Positions 24,001 to 34,979 of a stretch of 64,000 nucleotides of DNA are shown here, piece after piece; the stretch's first letter is position 1, and every line of letters starts with the position of its first letter. The DNA is taken from positions 32,450,937 to 32,514,936 of the forward strand of contig NC_071334.1 of NCBI RefSeq assembly GCF_027744825.2, read 5' to 3'. The notes under the pieces are model-generated. The model saw only the letters and a list, made by a program, of their open reading frames with translations. It was not told the DNA's origin and searched no databases. This DNA comes from Synchiropus splendidus (taxonomy: Eukaryota; Chordata; Actinopteri; Syngnathiformes; Callionymidae). Both the position numbers and the translations under genes were made by a program.

Positions 24001-24995
24001 TGAAGAAATTATGAAATTAGTTTCAAGGGAAATATCATTATTATTGTTATTATCAGTTCTTGCCTGATACTTACGTTGACACTGTCAGAAGCCAGCAGTG
24101 CTATGTCACCAACGCTGTCTCCATCGAGGTCGGGGACACTGAGCACCGGCGCCACACTGCGCACACCCACCGGGTGAGGCTGCAGCCACCTGACCTCCCC
24201 TAACATGCACATTGAAAACGCGCTTCTAATATATATGTAAACATATGAATTATGCACATCCCATCCAAGCAAAAAGGTGCCATTAGCGGACAGGACCCAA
24301 TTCACCCACCTTTTTGCTTGTCAAGGGCTGACAGTTGGTCAGAATGGGACAGCAGACAGTTCCAACTTCTGCCAGAGTCTTCACCCAGACCACACTGGAC
24401 CCAGTTGAGCTCAGAATTTAGAGGACGCTCCCACAGAGTTTCTCCATCTGTCCCATCCACAGCCACCATGAAGACACATGGCGATGAAAGACCTGGAATA
24501 GAAACACAGGTTGTGGGAAATTCTTGACGGAGACTTAATGATTGACATGCTGGGAGTCGACATACCTGCACCACCACATGTATTGTTCAAACTGCCTTCA
24601 GTGCCCTTGATGACAAACAGAACATCCATCACCTTGTCTTTGTTTGCATCCTCGATTGCCAAAAAATCATACGCAGCAGCTGTGGACACAGACAGTCCTG
24701 ACTCCAGTTTCAGGTTCAATGGCAAACAACGTTTATACCCACCTGCTCCCGCGAAGTTCCTGCTCCATGTAACACTATACTGGGGCCGGACAGGGCACGG
24801 GATGATGAAGGAGAAGGCAAACACAATGGTGAGGCACAGAAATAGAGAGAGGAAGAACAGCGCTGTCTGCCAGTGTGTCCTCTTCGACAAGGCCAACACT
24901 CCCTTCTTCCTCAGACCGGTCACTGTTCCTGTCTCCACGCCGTCCTGTTCCCTCTTGAGCGGGTCGCCCTCAGTGGGGCAGTCTGCGTTCTCCAT
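21063..24995 (-). CDS. fam234a: FAM234A (ITFG3), complete, 11 coding exons
   Basis: This is a single-pass type II membrane protein with an FG-GAP/beta-propeller-like ectodomain; its molecular role is poorly known. Minus-strand exons: 24995-24743, 24679-24566, 24492-24310, 24199-24075, 23999-23867, 23038-22912, 22837-22694, 22568-22487, 22418-22266, 22197-22095, 21283-21063. They total 1638 nt, 545 aa (human about 552). All phases agree. The start is a strong Kozak context (gaagccATGG). Residues about 43-65 form the transmembrane anchor (TALFFLSLFLCLTIVFAFS), followed by IIPCP, which is diagnostic. Calcium-loop-like repeats follow: EDANKDKVMDVLF and PDLDGDSVGDIALL. The C-terminal exon has GRHAAYILLTGP and ends FNRLRFSDH, like the mammalian protein. 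Exon 5 must start at 23999; a second AG at 23987-23986 would break the frame. FAM234B is a less good fit in length and end sequence. Confidence 0.94.
21694..21866. mobile_element. MITE-like inverted-repeat element, family B, copy 1
   Basis: The two arms are imperfect inverted repeats: tcatgaaacagtttgatgaaac and gtcctggttttcagaggccac on the left, and the complement of gccactggaagtcaggac and tgtttcatgaaacctcatcgacc on the right. A second, related copy lies in the opposite orientation at about 33517-33634. It lies in the fam234a intron between 21284 and 22094. Confidence 0.65.
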
Positions 24996-25001
24996 GGCTT
25001 C

Positions 25002-25016
25002 TTAATGCATCGACAT
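25002..25016 (-). promoter_or_regulatory. Minimal upstream ORF in FAM234A leader
   Basis: On the minus strand ATG-TCG-ATG-CAT-TAA (Met-Ser-Met-His-stop) ends six bases before the FAM234A start codon. It could lower translation from the main start or allow reinitiation only poorly because of the short spacing. An acceptor-like tttgatag lies just upstream, so whether the uORF is in the mature mRNA depends on the splice site used. Confidence 0.4.
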
Positions 25017-26164
25017 GCCTATCAAACACATTCACAATTCAACATGGCAAAACCAGTTCCATCACTTTGGCGATTCTAGCATAACTCCCCCAGTGTCACA
25101 CAGACATAGAGAGAATCACCATATCCTGAAAGTACTGGTGTTTAATAGTCCAGCTCTTTCTGCTGCATCAACTTTGGGGACTCTATTCAAATGTGCCAGC
25201 ACTGAGTCGAGAGATTTCGCAGCACAACAAACAGTGGGCAGCAACACCCTGCTCATTTGCTCTCTCACTCACTTCCCTTGGCGCAGACTTGAATAACACG
25301 ACGGCGTTATTGTATTTGACCACATATTGTAGCGAAAAAAGTCCCACGCGAGAGGAGTGTCAGTGGCAACAAAACAAGTTTCAAACCAAATTCCGTACTT
25401 TTCAGTTGGCTAACTTGTTGAGCAGCAGCTGATGATGAATGCTGAGATACAAGATATTCTTTATAGCACTGTGTCGTCTGTTTAAAGCCTAGTTAAAAGC
25501 CTGAGGTCGAGTAGAAAGAGGCACTTACTGTTTCTCAACATGTTTACTTAATGCCAAGGAGAGGGCTAACTTTAGCTTCAGGCCCAAGCAGTGCAGACGA
25601 GTCAGAGGCGGAAGTCGGGCAGATTTAGCCCTGGGTCTTACCTAACAGTTTTCACTTTTGCACTCATTGTGAGTGCTTTTGTTAAACAATTACGAATACG
25701 ACCTCCGACACATTAACTTTCAACCACAATGGCTACCGCATCGTTCAATCAAACGTTTGTGTGACTAAAAGAGGTGAAGCCTTGGAAGTCAAACTCTGGA
25801 AAGAAAAGCTCAAGCAATGCCCTTCTTTTTGCCTCATGTATCCTGTGCGCGATTCCTCTTCAGATTTGAAAAGTATTAAACGGTGTTCGATTTATCTGGA
25901 CCTCGTTGGGATTGAATGTGAAAAAAAACAACAACAACATACAAACAACGTAAGTCATTTGTCATTACTACCACTACGCTGTATGAACAAGCAAAACCTT
26001 TACTAAACACCCCAAGTGTGTTTGATTTCTCCCCCTTATAACCATAATTATAGTAGCTGCTTATGATTCAAAAGAATCTCTAATTAGTTGAAGGATTTAT
26101 TTTACATGTAGTAATTTACAAAATATGAATGCTTAATTTATTTATTTTTATTATCATTTGGTGT

Positions 26165-26166
<2 letters not shown>

Positions 26167-26251
<85 letters not shown>
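26167..26251. repeat. (TA)n microsatellite, about 42 units
   Basis: About 85 bases of uninterrupted AT dinucleotide repeat. It lies in the FAM234A-LUC7L divergent intergenic region. It can form cruciforms and is likely length-polymorphic. Apparent Tyr-Ile ORFs over it on both strands are artefacts. Confidence 0.98.
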
Positions 26252-26253
<2 letters not shown>

Positions 26254-26847
26254 TATGATCAGGGTTAACACACACCTGCTTGCGTCACAGAGCTTACACT
26301 TACACGCACCCAAAAAAAGGTCACATAAGCAAAGTTGTGTTTTTCTTTCTGTCTATTTTTTCTCCTTCTACAAGTTGTGCATCCAACCAGCACTGCTATA
26401 CAAGTCGACAGGACCAATGACTACCTTGCGGAAAGGCAGGAGGTTGTCAGGATGTGGGGTTGTACGTTTTCATGAGGATCTTTGGTGGAGGAGCTCAACA
26501 TGACAGACCAAAAGAGCTGAAGGGATCATCTGGTTTCGGGACAGGGACAGCCCCCTGACACCTGTCATCAAACATCAACTCCACCAAAAACTGTACTGAA
26601 CTGACCACAATGGAGGCCTTTTACAATAAAGGCCGGAGCAGGTTCTTTGTCGAAACATCTTGTCCTAAGCAGAACGTAGTGCGAGTGTCCCTTTATCTGT
26701 AGTGGTGTGCTGGGGAGGAACCAAGGACAGTCTGCCAATACAACCACAAAATGTAATGTCTCTTCTGAACGCTTGGGGGCAGCAAAAGCAGCGATTACCC
26801 AGGCTACCGGAAGTACCGTTAGAAGACGCCTTTCGTCATTTCCTGAC

Positions 26848-26854
26848 TATAAAA
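26848..26854 (+). promoter_or_regulatory. TATA-like element upstream of LUC7L
   Basis: tataaaa in a GC-richer setting (ctgactataaaacgccgagc), about 140 bp before the LUC7L start codon. Position fits a core promoter with transcription starting near 26880; this is inference. Confidence 0.35.
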
Positions 26855-26989
26855 CGCCGAGCTCTACCGTGACGAACAGAAGAGCGCTCAAGACGATGAT
26901 CAGTTGAATCTAGAACACATTCATACGATTGAACACCGACTGAACGTGTTTATTTTCTTGAAAGAGTTGTCTGTTTAAAACTAGCAACA

Positions 26990-29900
26990 ATGTCTGCCCA
27001 GGCTCAAATGAGAGCTCTGCTGGACCAACTGATGGGAACAGCGAGGGATGGTGAGTAGCCGTTAACAGGCTAGCTGAGCTATGTGGCTAGCCAAGATGGA
27101 GCCGCTGCTATAGCTGGCTGTTGTGATGTACGGGCCTGCGTGAATGGGTGAACGACACAGGCTGCAATTGGAACTGTAGAAGAAAGTGACTTATGAAGAT
27201 CGAACTTGTATTTGGATGTTTGTGTCCACAATGGCCTATTTTGATTTCAGCGGGCGATCGTTTTCAAATTTCTATGTTAACATTTCGCTCACCGAAGCGC
27301 CACACTGGCCATCGCACCAGTCGAGCAATTGTATTTAGGTTCGCGGCATATCTCAAGCAATGATGTGTCTTTACTTACAACGTACGTTTACACAAGCTCC
27401 GCCAAAATGTTCTGCACATATCAACCACGTGCACGTGTAACTAACGGTACTCCCGTTTTGAGAATACCGAACGGTGGCTGTAGCGCGGTTTTATGCTTAC
27501 TTACAAATCCACGTTTCTGACACTGGTGTGCATATATTCCAAGTCAATTGAAAAGCGAAAAGAGACCGACATGTCGGATTCATTTTAACTTTACGGGGCC
27601 CTGCCCCGCTCATTTCGTTTGGTAGTAAAATAATAGTGAAATGTTCTTGTACCCTAGTAGAGGAGTTCTGTAATTTTTTTTATTTAAAAAATGCTCTATG
27701 AATGCCAAATTTAAATGAAAGTTTTCATTTCTCAGTTGTTTCTCAGCCTATTCATTGTGCTGAACACTGAACTGAGTTGAATTCATGTTCTCATCAACAA
27801 TATATTTACTTAAGTCTAGCAAACAACATCTACCTCTTGGATCGTGCAATCTATTTTGTTCCTGTTGTTGGATAAGAAAGCTTTAGAATGTACCTGGGGT
27901 CACTGATGTGCATAAAGTGATTATTGTTTTTTTCTTTTTTTTAAAAAATCCTTAGTCTTAGCCGTCCTTGGTGAGCAAAATTTTGATTTGTTGCTTGTAT
28001 AGACTTCACTGTAGATGAACTGATGCACTCCTTGAGGATTAAAACACATCTAAAACTTCAGTGACTGAATGAGAGTTTTAGTTGTGTCTATTATTATTGT
28101 TGATAGTGTTATAAACACATTTCAATGGTGATGCTGAACCAATGTCCCGTGCAATTCTCTTGCACTCTCTGAAAAATAGGCTGCGAGTGGCATGGCTGGT
28201 CAGAGTCCATGCTGCTACAATTCTGTCAGAAGAAGAAGTTGTCAGAAGAGCATATGAACGACAGATGTTCTATCCATACTGTCAAGTCCTATGAAGTGGC
28301 CTCTTGGATTTTATCAGATGTTAAGTTGAATTAATCCTGCTGATAACTGATATCACCAATAATTTCATGATTTGTCATTTGGATACAAACATGCCAAGAT
28401 ACAGTCAGGATTTGCAGCATGTTGCTGCCCCTGCCATCTTCATATGTTTCTCAAAGTTAAAAGAAAAAAAATGAAAATGTATGCTTGTAAATCTAAACGT
28501 GGCCAAATGTCAGTTGTGTGAGTGTGCGCGTGTGTGTCTTTATCAAATTCTTCCCATGCATACAAACTGAACAATTGTGGCCCCTTTATTTTATTCATTA
28601 AGGTTCAGTGTATCTTTGCCAGCCTGCAACAATCTGCAAGGGATTTGCAGAAAAGCCTCATGTTCATCGAGCCGTGAGTCACAAATAATTTTTAAAGCTG
28701 TTCTGATGAATATCCAAACCAAATGTTTGCTTTCCGGAAGTCATTTTAGCCTACCTTTTGACTTACATAAACTGGATGTTCAGTGCCACTGGAGTTACAA
28801 TTTGGAACAGTGTGATACAGCCTGAGCTAATACGTCTGGTCATACAGAATCCTTCATCCTTCCATCAGACGTTTGTTTTAAGAAGGCAATTTTCAGACAA
28901 AACAAAAACAGCCTTGCACACCGTTTTTCAATCTGACTTGTGTATGACTCCCAACTTCTTACTACAGGTATGGGCAAGAAAACTGTTCCCATTTATACTT
29001 TTCTACAACGGGTTTAATATTCTGCAGCTGTGGGCTTGAAGATGCAGAAGGGTACAGTATGTGGTGCAGATCGCAGTGTGTATACACATTCTTTCATGGA
29101 ATTTTTTATTTTTGTTTTTTTATTTTGTGTTTTGGTTTATTTCATTTGCTCAACAGTTTTTACAAAGTGCAGTTCTCAAAAGACAATCGCCCTGAAGATA
29201 TTTCTAAACAACCCTGTCTGTATAGTTTATGTAGAAACACAACTTCCTTTTTAATATATGATGGAAATCATTTTTGCACAGCTAGTAGTACAAGAGGTTC
29301 CTGTATTTGTTGCAGTTTATTGAGGCGTATTGGCTTTCTTTCCTGTGTGCTAAGTCTTGAGGCTGTGGTAAGTTCAGCTTCACAGACTGCTCCACACAGC
29401 TAGATCTTCACTATAGGAACAGAATACAAAAGTATTCATGCTTGAAAGCACCCTCACCTTACTACTTATTAACAGGAACCCTTTAGAACCTCGTGAACCC
29501 AAGTGAGCTGACATGAACCATATACATGCACTTTAAAAATGAACATAATGCAAGATGTCTCCCAACCGTATAAAACTAGGGATGTCTCGATCCAGATTTC
29601 TCTGCTCCTGATCTGATTTATTGAACTCAACTTAAAAAAATTGACTTTTTTTTTCTTAAATCTGCTGACGTTGGCAAAATAAAATGAAAGTTCGTCTCAC
29701 AAAAAGACAAGCCAGAGCATTGTCTGTCTTTTAAGACAGAGCATTATGGGTAATCTGTTTGACGTGATCCATGACTTGGTTGTTGTGGATTGTTCTGTGC
29801 TATGTGGTGGAAGCCAGAACTGTGGAGAAAAAAACGGCGGCAAAATGCGAAAGTGAAGCCAAAGTCTAGTTACGCTCAAACCTTGTTTCCATTCCACTCT

Positions 29901-32900
29901 CTGTGTCCGGGATTTCCTGGACACCATGTTATGAGTACATAACAAGCTTGGCCGTGTGAAGTGTCACTATGTAGAAACCAGTGGGTCGGAGATGAAAGCT
30001 GTATTGGCCCAGTATTGTAACTACGTCCGATTCTATCCGATCTTCCAGAATCGGCAGCCGATACCAAACCCGAGTATCGGATCGGGACATCCCTACTGTC
30101 AACTAAGTTTATCCTTGTGATCCACACTGTGACAAAACAACATTGAGCACTCATAGTGAAGCGTGTTAAACCATATACCCCGCAAAAACCAATAAATATA
30201 TGAGGTCTCTCTAATGGACCGCTTTATTTGGACTTTTTCAGGGGACGAGACACGGCAGAGGGTCAAATACTCGGATGATCGAGTCTGCAAAAGTCATCTA
30301 CTTAACTGCTGTCCACACGACATCTTGTCTGGAACTGTAAGTGAATCGAATTGTTATTCTTTTGGTCTGTTTTAAAGATCAGCTCATAGATGTGTTTAGT
30401 TCATTATTTGTCACTGTGAGTCCGTATTTGGCAAATATATACACATTTACCTGAAAAGCAATTCATGACTTCTGTCTTCCTCTGCTTTTAGCGTATGGAC
30501 TTGGGGGAATGCACTAAGACCCACGATCTGGCGCTTCGAGCGGATTACGAAATCGCCTCAAAAGAGAGGGACCTCTTCTTTGAGCTTGATGTAAGTAATT
30601 TTATCCACATTTTGACTGGTTTCCCCTCGTCCCTGCAATCACACAGTCATGAATATGCTCTCCAATATGGGTGAGTAAGTCAGTAAGTTCCTACTTTACT
30701 TTGAAAGTTGGATTTTGTCACATTTTTAATTCAATTAAAGCCAGAATTCTGCATAAAATTGACATTTCATTAACATGACTGTGAAACAGTACTAATAAGA
30801 ACATAACTAACATTTGGAAAAACACCACCGTCGTAAAGAAGAGATGCCATAGGCTGGATAGTGAGTGGAGGACCTAATGTATATTCAAAGTTGTATGTGT
30901 TGAATGCTTAACAAATGAAGAACCCCATTATTTCATTGTGTTATGGAGGAAAAAATCTTCAAATGCTGCTTTCTATATTACATATTTTCTTTGCAGGCGG
31001 TGGATCATCTTGAATCTTTCATAGCAGACTGTGACCGGAGAACTGAACTAGCAAAGAAACGTCTGGCTGAAACTCAAGAGGAGATAAGTGCTGAAGTTTC
31101 AGCAAAGGTGAGTTTTTGAAACCTGCACACGTATTATCAAAGTCCCAATAGTCCCAAGCTATTGTCATCATTTCACAGGAGAGATGGCTACCCTTTTTGC
31201 AATGTTTGCTATTGTTTCTTTGTGGACTTTTTTTTCTTTGCCCCCAAACTTTGCAGCCATTTGGAGGCCACACTGAGCTTCTTGGGACCCCTTGCAGTTA
31301 CACAATTAATTACACAACAGTTACACCATTATTTGTGTTTTAAGAAGAACTTACCTGAATTGTATGTTGTCGTTTTTTTAAGGCTGAAAAGGTGCACGAA
31401 TTGAATGAGGAAATCGGAAAGCTGTTAGCTAAGGCTGAGCAACTTGGAGCTGAGGGTAATGTAGATGAAGCTCAGAAGGTGCTGCAGGAGGTGGAGAAGG
31501 TCCGAACCAGGAAGAAGGATGCTGAGGTAAGCAAACCCTATCTTGTTCAGGTTTTGACATTGTAAAACCTGGATGGTGTCTGAACTGCTTTCTCTGTTGG
31601 CATTTACACACAGCCTTATTATTAATATTTGATACTATATGGCTATCTTTTTTTACTGAAGATAATTTTATCCTGCCTGGTCTCCAAATGACAGGATGAG
31701 TGAGTTTGTGTTTCAGAATTTGTTACTAAATAAATGTGGAGACATGGAGAGGTTGCTCACCTCCGCCGTTTTGGGATGCCTCAACATGTCCTGATATGTA
31801 TCCGGTCCCTAAAAACCCACACTGCAGTGACCATGTCTAACTGAAGGCTTTGATGTCCTCAGGAAGAGTACAGAAACTCCATGCCTGCCTCAAGTTTCCA
31901 GCAGCAGAAGCTGCGTGTGTGTGAGGTGTGCTCAGCTTATCTTGGTCTCCATGACAACGATCGACGTTTGGCTGACCATTTTGGAGGGAAACTTCATTTA
32001 GGTTTCATTCAAATCAGAGAGAAGTTGGACCAACTGAAGGTTTGTCTTCATTTCCATTTGCTTGTCAGGTTGTTGCACCGATTTGGATATCAATGACGAC
32101 ACCTTTCTTTGTACCTCTACAGAAAACTGTGGTCGACAAGCAAGAGAAGAGGAATCAGGAGCGTTTAAAGAGAAGAGAAGAAAGAGAAAAAGAGGAACGA
32201 ATGAAGAAAAGGTGAGCTTTATAAGACAGTGTCTAACAATCAGTCTTTTAATTCACATGGCTCTGAAGTAACAACACATCCATTATTTCTCAGGACAAGA
32301 TCAAGGAGCAGAGAGCACAGACGGTAAGAACTAATGTCAAGTGTGGACAACAAGTAAAGTGTAGGTGGTGAAACACTGTGCAGCACAGCCTGAAGGATGA
32401 TTTTCGTTTTTCATCAACAACGCAATGCAATAGAATGTATTTGTGAAGTTTAGGGATGCTCAGATCCGACCGCAGCAGGCTGTTAGCGCAGTAGCAATAC
32501 CCGCTGGTCCGAGCGTGACATTCAGACCAACCTTTCTCAGCAACGGAAAGGTGCAGCGTTTGTTAGCCTGAATCTGAAACATCAGGAGTGGAAATTTCAT
32601 AAATGCAGTGCTCTCTATCTCAGAGTCCCGCTACAGTCTGCACTTATTTCATGGACATAACATACATAGTCTCTAGAGATTCACCTGCGACATCACATCG
32701 AATGAAATGTTTTTCAGATGTACATTTGACAGAGTAATTGCTGCATTCAGTTAGGTTTTTCTATTTATGCATACTTGATGAGGTATATAAAACATGTAAA
32801 AGTGATTTAAAGCTAATTTTTTTCCCCAAAAATTGTAAAAACCACTTGGGATATTTGGTATCATTTGTTATTTTGCCGAGCAGTTAAGAATTTATTCGGC

Positions 32901-33815
32901 CACATTAAATTCAGTGCATCCCCAGTGAAATGTATTGTTTTGTATTCTCAGTTCTCGTTCTCGTGACCGAAGAAGGCGGCGCTCCCGATCCTCATCCCGT
33001 GATAGACGACGTTCCCGCTCTCGGTCCCGGGACAGGAGGAGGAGACACCGCAGTCGATCTGGATCCCGCAGCAGGAGCCACCGTCACAGCCATGAGAGCT
33101 CCAGACACAAGTAGGTGTCATCTCTGTGAGAAAACGTAACCTGCATCTGATGCATTCGCGCTGCAAGGACACGATTTGAGATCTAACTGCTCTGATGTGA
33201 TTCACCTGTCTTATACGCATCATCACATCCCCACACCCTTTCTTACTGCCTTCCCAGTTCCCTGCTCTTCTACTCCGATCTTCCGCGAAGAAGTGCAGGT
33301 CTGAGCGCTTAGCCAAATGGAAAAAATAGTAGAATGTGTGCTATCTATAGTGTGAGCCAGTTTTCATATTACACATATACGAAAAGACAGATTTTTCTGT
33401 GGTATTTCAAAGGAACAAGCCCTTGAAACTGCGATCTGGGGAGATGCTGCACAATACAAGCAAGCACATTTGTTGTGTCCAGGTGCCACTGTGTGCTGTT
33501 TAATGTTTGGACTTGAACAACTGAGTCAATGAAACCTCACATCATGCCGAGACCAAGAGCGCCATCTAGTGGCCTCTGAAAATCAGGACAGTTTCATCAG
33601 ACCTTCAATACTGTTTCATGATACCCCATCGACCCTCCACTGGTATTTGGTAATTTAAGTGCTCATGAATCTGATGTCGATATGTCACCAGGTCCTCGAG
33701 AGATCGCGATCATCCATCCAGAGACAAGTCTCGCGAGAGGGATCGCGACCGGAGAGATGGTGTGAACGGACGGTCTGACTCCCGGCGAGACGACAGAGAC
33801 ATGGGGGACCACTGA
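26990..33815 (+). CDS. luc7l: LUC7-like (U1 snRNP-associated splicing factor), complete
   Basis: LUC7-family proteins bind the U1 snRNP and influence 5' splice-site choice. Exons: 26990-27050, 30242-30336, 30492-30590, 30997-31107, 31383-31526, 31863-32039, 32123-32211, 32294-32323, 32952-33110, 33692-33815; 1089 nt, 362 aa (human about 371), all phases consistent. The start MSAQAQMRALLDQLMGTARD is the family N-terminus. Domains: first CCCH-type zinc finger (VCKSHLLNCCPHD, residues about 35-50), a long coiled coil around residues 85-160 (AKKRLAETQEEI, KVLQEVEKVRTRKK), a second CX2C...H zinc finger (CEVCSAYLGLHDND, RRLADHFGGKLHLGF), a Lys/Glu-rich helix, and an Arg-Ser domain from exon 8 to the end. 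The head-to-head FAM234A neighbour supports LUC7L rather than LUC7L2. Intron 1 is 3.2 kb and contains a MITE. Confidence 0.96.
29577..30095. mobile_element. hAT-like non-autonomous element in LUC7L intron 1
   Basis: The left end reads tagggatgtctcgatcc; the complement of the right end reads tagggatgtcccgatcc, a 16/17 terminal inverted repeat. Total about 519 bp with no transposase. This terminus is a common form of fish hAT-derived MITEs from memory. I could not see a matching target duplication. Confidence 0.75.
32451..32924. mobile_element. hAT-like non-autonomous element in LUC7L intron 8
   Basis: The left end tagggatgctcagatcc and the complement of the right end (tggggatgcactgaattt) are related termini. 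The right part also carries attcggccacatt, a word typical of fish repeats that begin with a gggatgcac motif. No coding capacity. Confidence 0.6.
33517..33634. mobile_element. MITE-like element, family B, copy 2 (inverted relative to copy 1)
   Basis: The complement contains tcatgaaacagtattgaagg, tgaaactgtcctgattttcag and aggccactagatggcgctc, in the same order as in 21694-21812. It lies in the last LUC7L intron. Confidence 0.7.
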
Positions 33816-34016
33816 ACGTCAAACTCCTGCTAACCGCGTCTGTCTCACGTGTTGGGTTTTTTTTTATAAAGCATTCAACCTTTCTTCTCTTCTGGGATTT
33901 TATTTTGTTTTTCATAGTTTTGGGTGGGTGGGGGTTCTTGATGAGGCTTGTTGGGCCTCGCATCAGCAACACCTGTCATTCAATAGGCCCATCCCCTGTC
34001 TTTATTGGTGTGTGGT

Positions 34017-34022
34017 AATAAA
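34017..34022 (+). terminator. Polyadenylation signal, LUC7L (proximal)
   Basis: AATAAA 200 bp after the LUC7L stop. A second AATAAA at 34699-34704 could give a longer 3' UTR that runs towards the EPS8L1 stop. Confidence 0.5.
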
Positions 34023-34698
34023 AATATTCAAAATTGAAAGAAGTGTAAAACCTCCCAACTTGAGTTTAAATGTATACAATTCATCCATTAGTAACATGAG
34101 CTGGTGTTTTTGTTTGTTGAACTTTTTGATACTGAATGTGTCTAAATGGATTTGGACCAGTTGATTGTCCTATTTTATTTTTTTTTTAATATTAACCACC
34201 TCCTCTCCCCTGACTTCTGACTGTCGTTTTGTGTTCTGGTTCACACAACACTTGGCTTCATCATGACTGATGCGTTCTGATTGGTGATGTTTTTAATGTC
34301 TGCATTGTTTTTTTTTTCCTTCATTTTCAAGCTACTCATATTAATTTTAAAGGAAATATTTTGTTAGTGGCAGCATGTGCAGCAAACAGTTGAACTCCCA
34401 TCTAATCTGAACAAACTGTATGGAAATGGATTTTAATTAAATGTAGAATTGAACAGCTCCAAATGTGTGATTATTATATACATATATATTCATTCATTTT
34501 ATTTTGTTCATTGTGGCCACAATGAGTTCCTCATTTTTATTATGTAAGAAAATCTATACAGGATACAACTTGTTCAAAGCAAAAATTGTGAGCATTTAAT
34601 TTGCTTGTTGAAAAATGCACATCGCAAATTAGTTGCACAATCTGTATATTTGGTTTTAGTAATGCACACAAAAATCAACTTTAAATACACATGGGTTC

Positions 34699-34704
34699 AA
34701 TAAA
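34699..34704 (+). terminator. Polyadenylation signal, LUC7L (distal)
   Basis: AATAAA (ttcaataaaagc), 880 bp after the LUC7L stop. If used, the LUC7L mRNA would overlap the predicted EPS8L1 3' UTR on the other strand. Confidence 0.4.
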
Positions 34705-34979
34705 AGCTTGTCAGTAGTGGTGTGATTTAAACAAGCATAAATATTGACTTTGATGAGCAACAAAAATAAAAAGCCCCTGTTGAATACATATTTCACTGTC
34801 CACGTGTTACTTCAGGAAAACGCTTTAAACTAAAACGGTTCTTTTTACAGGTCATGTAACTTTTGGACTCCTCAATACTAACTAGGCACAGAGAGTTGGG
34901 GACACCTTTTTGACGGCACAACTGGTGATAAATATATGAAGTAAATCCTGGGCTCCACACTCGGTCGTTGTTCTTCATC

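Larger units (their letters stand above)
25530..26989. promoter_or_regulatory. Head-to-head intergenic region FAM234A / LUC7L
   Basis: FAM234A is transcribed leftward and LUC7L rightward from this interval. A minus-strand donor (complement of ggcacttactgttt) near 25530 suggests a noncoding first exon of FAM234A at about 25533-25620. On the LUC7L side there is a TATA-like tataaaa at 26848-26854, about 140 bp upstream of its ATG. A long (TA)n tract lies in the middle. I see no other gene. Confidence 0.45.

Noticed and set aside
24511..25005. 164-codon plus-strand frame
   Set aside because: It is antisense to FAM234A exons 1 and 2, whose family match is clear on the minus strand.
26116..26503. 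Open frames over the (TA)n tract on both strands
   Set aside because: They encode only Tyr-Ile repeats from the microsatellite and have no flanking coding sequence.
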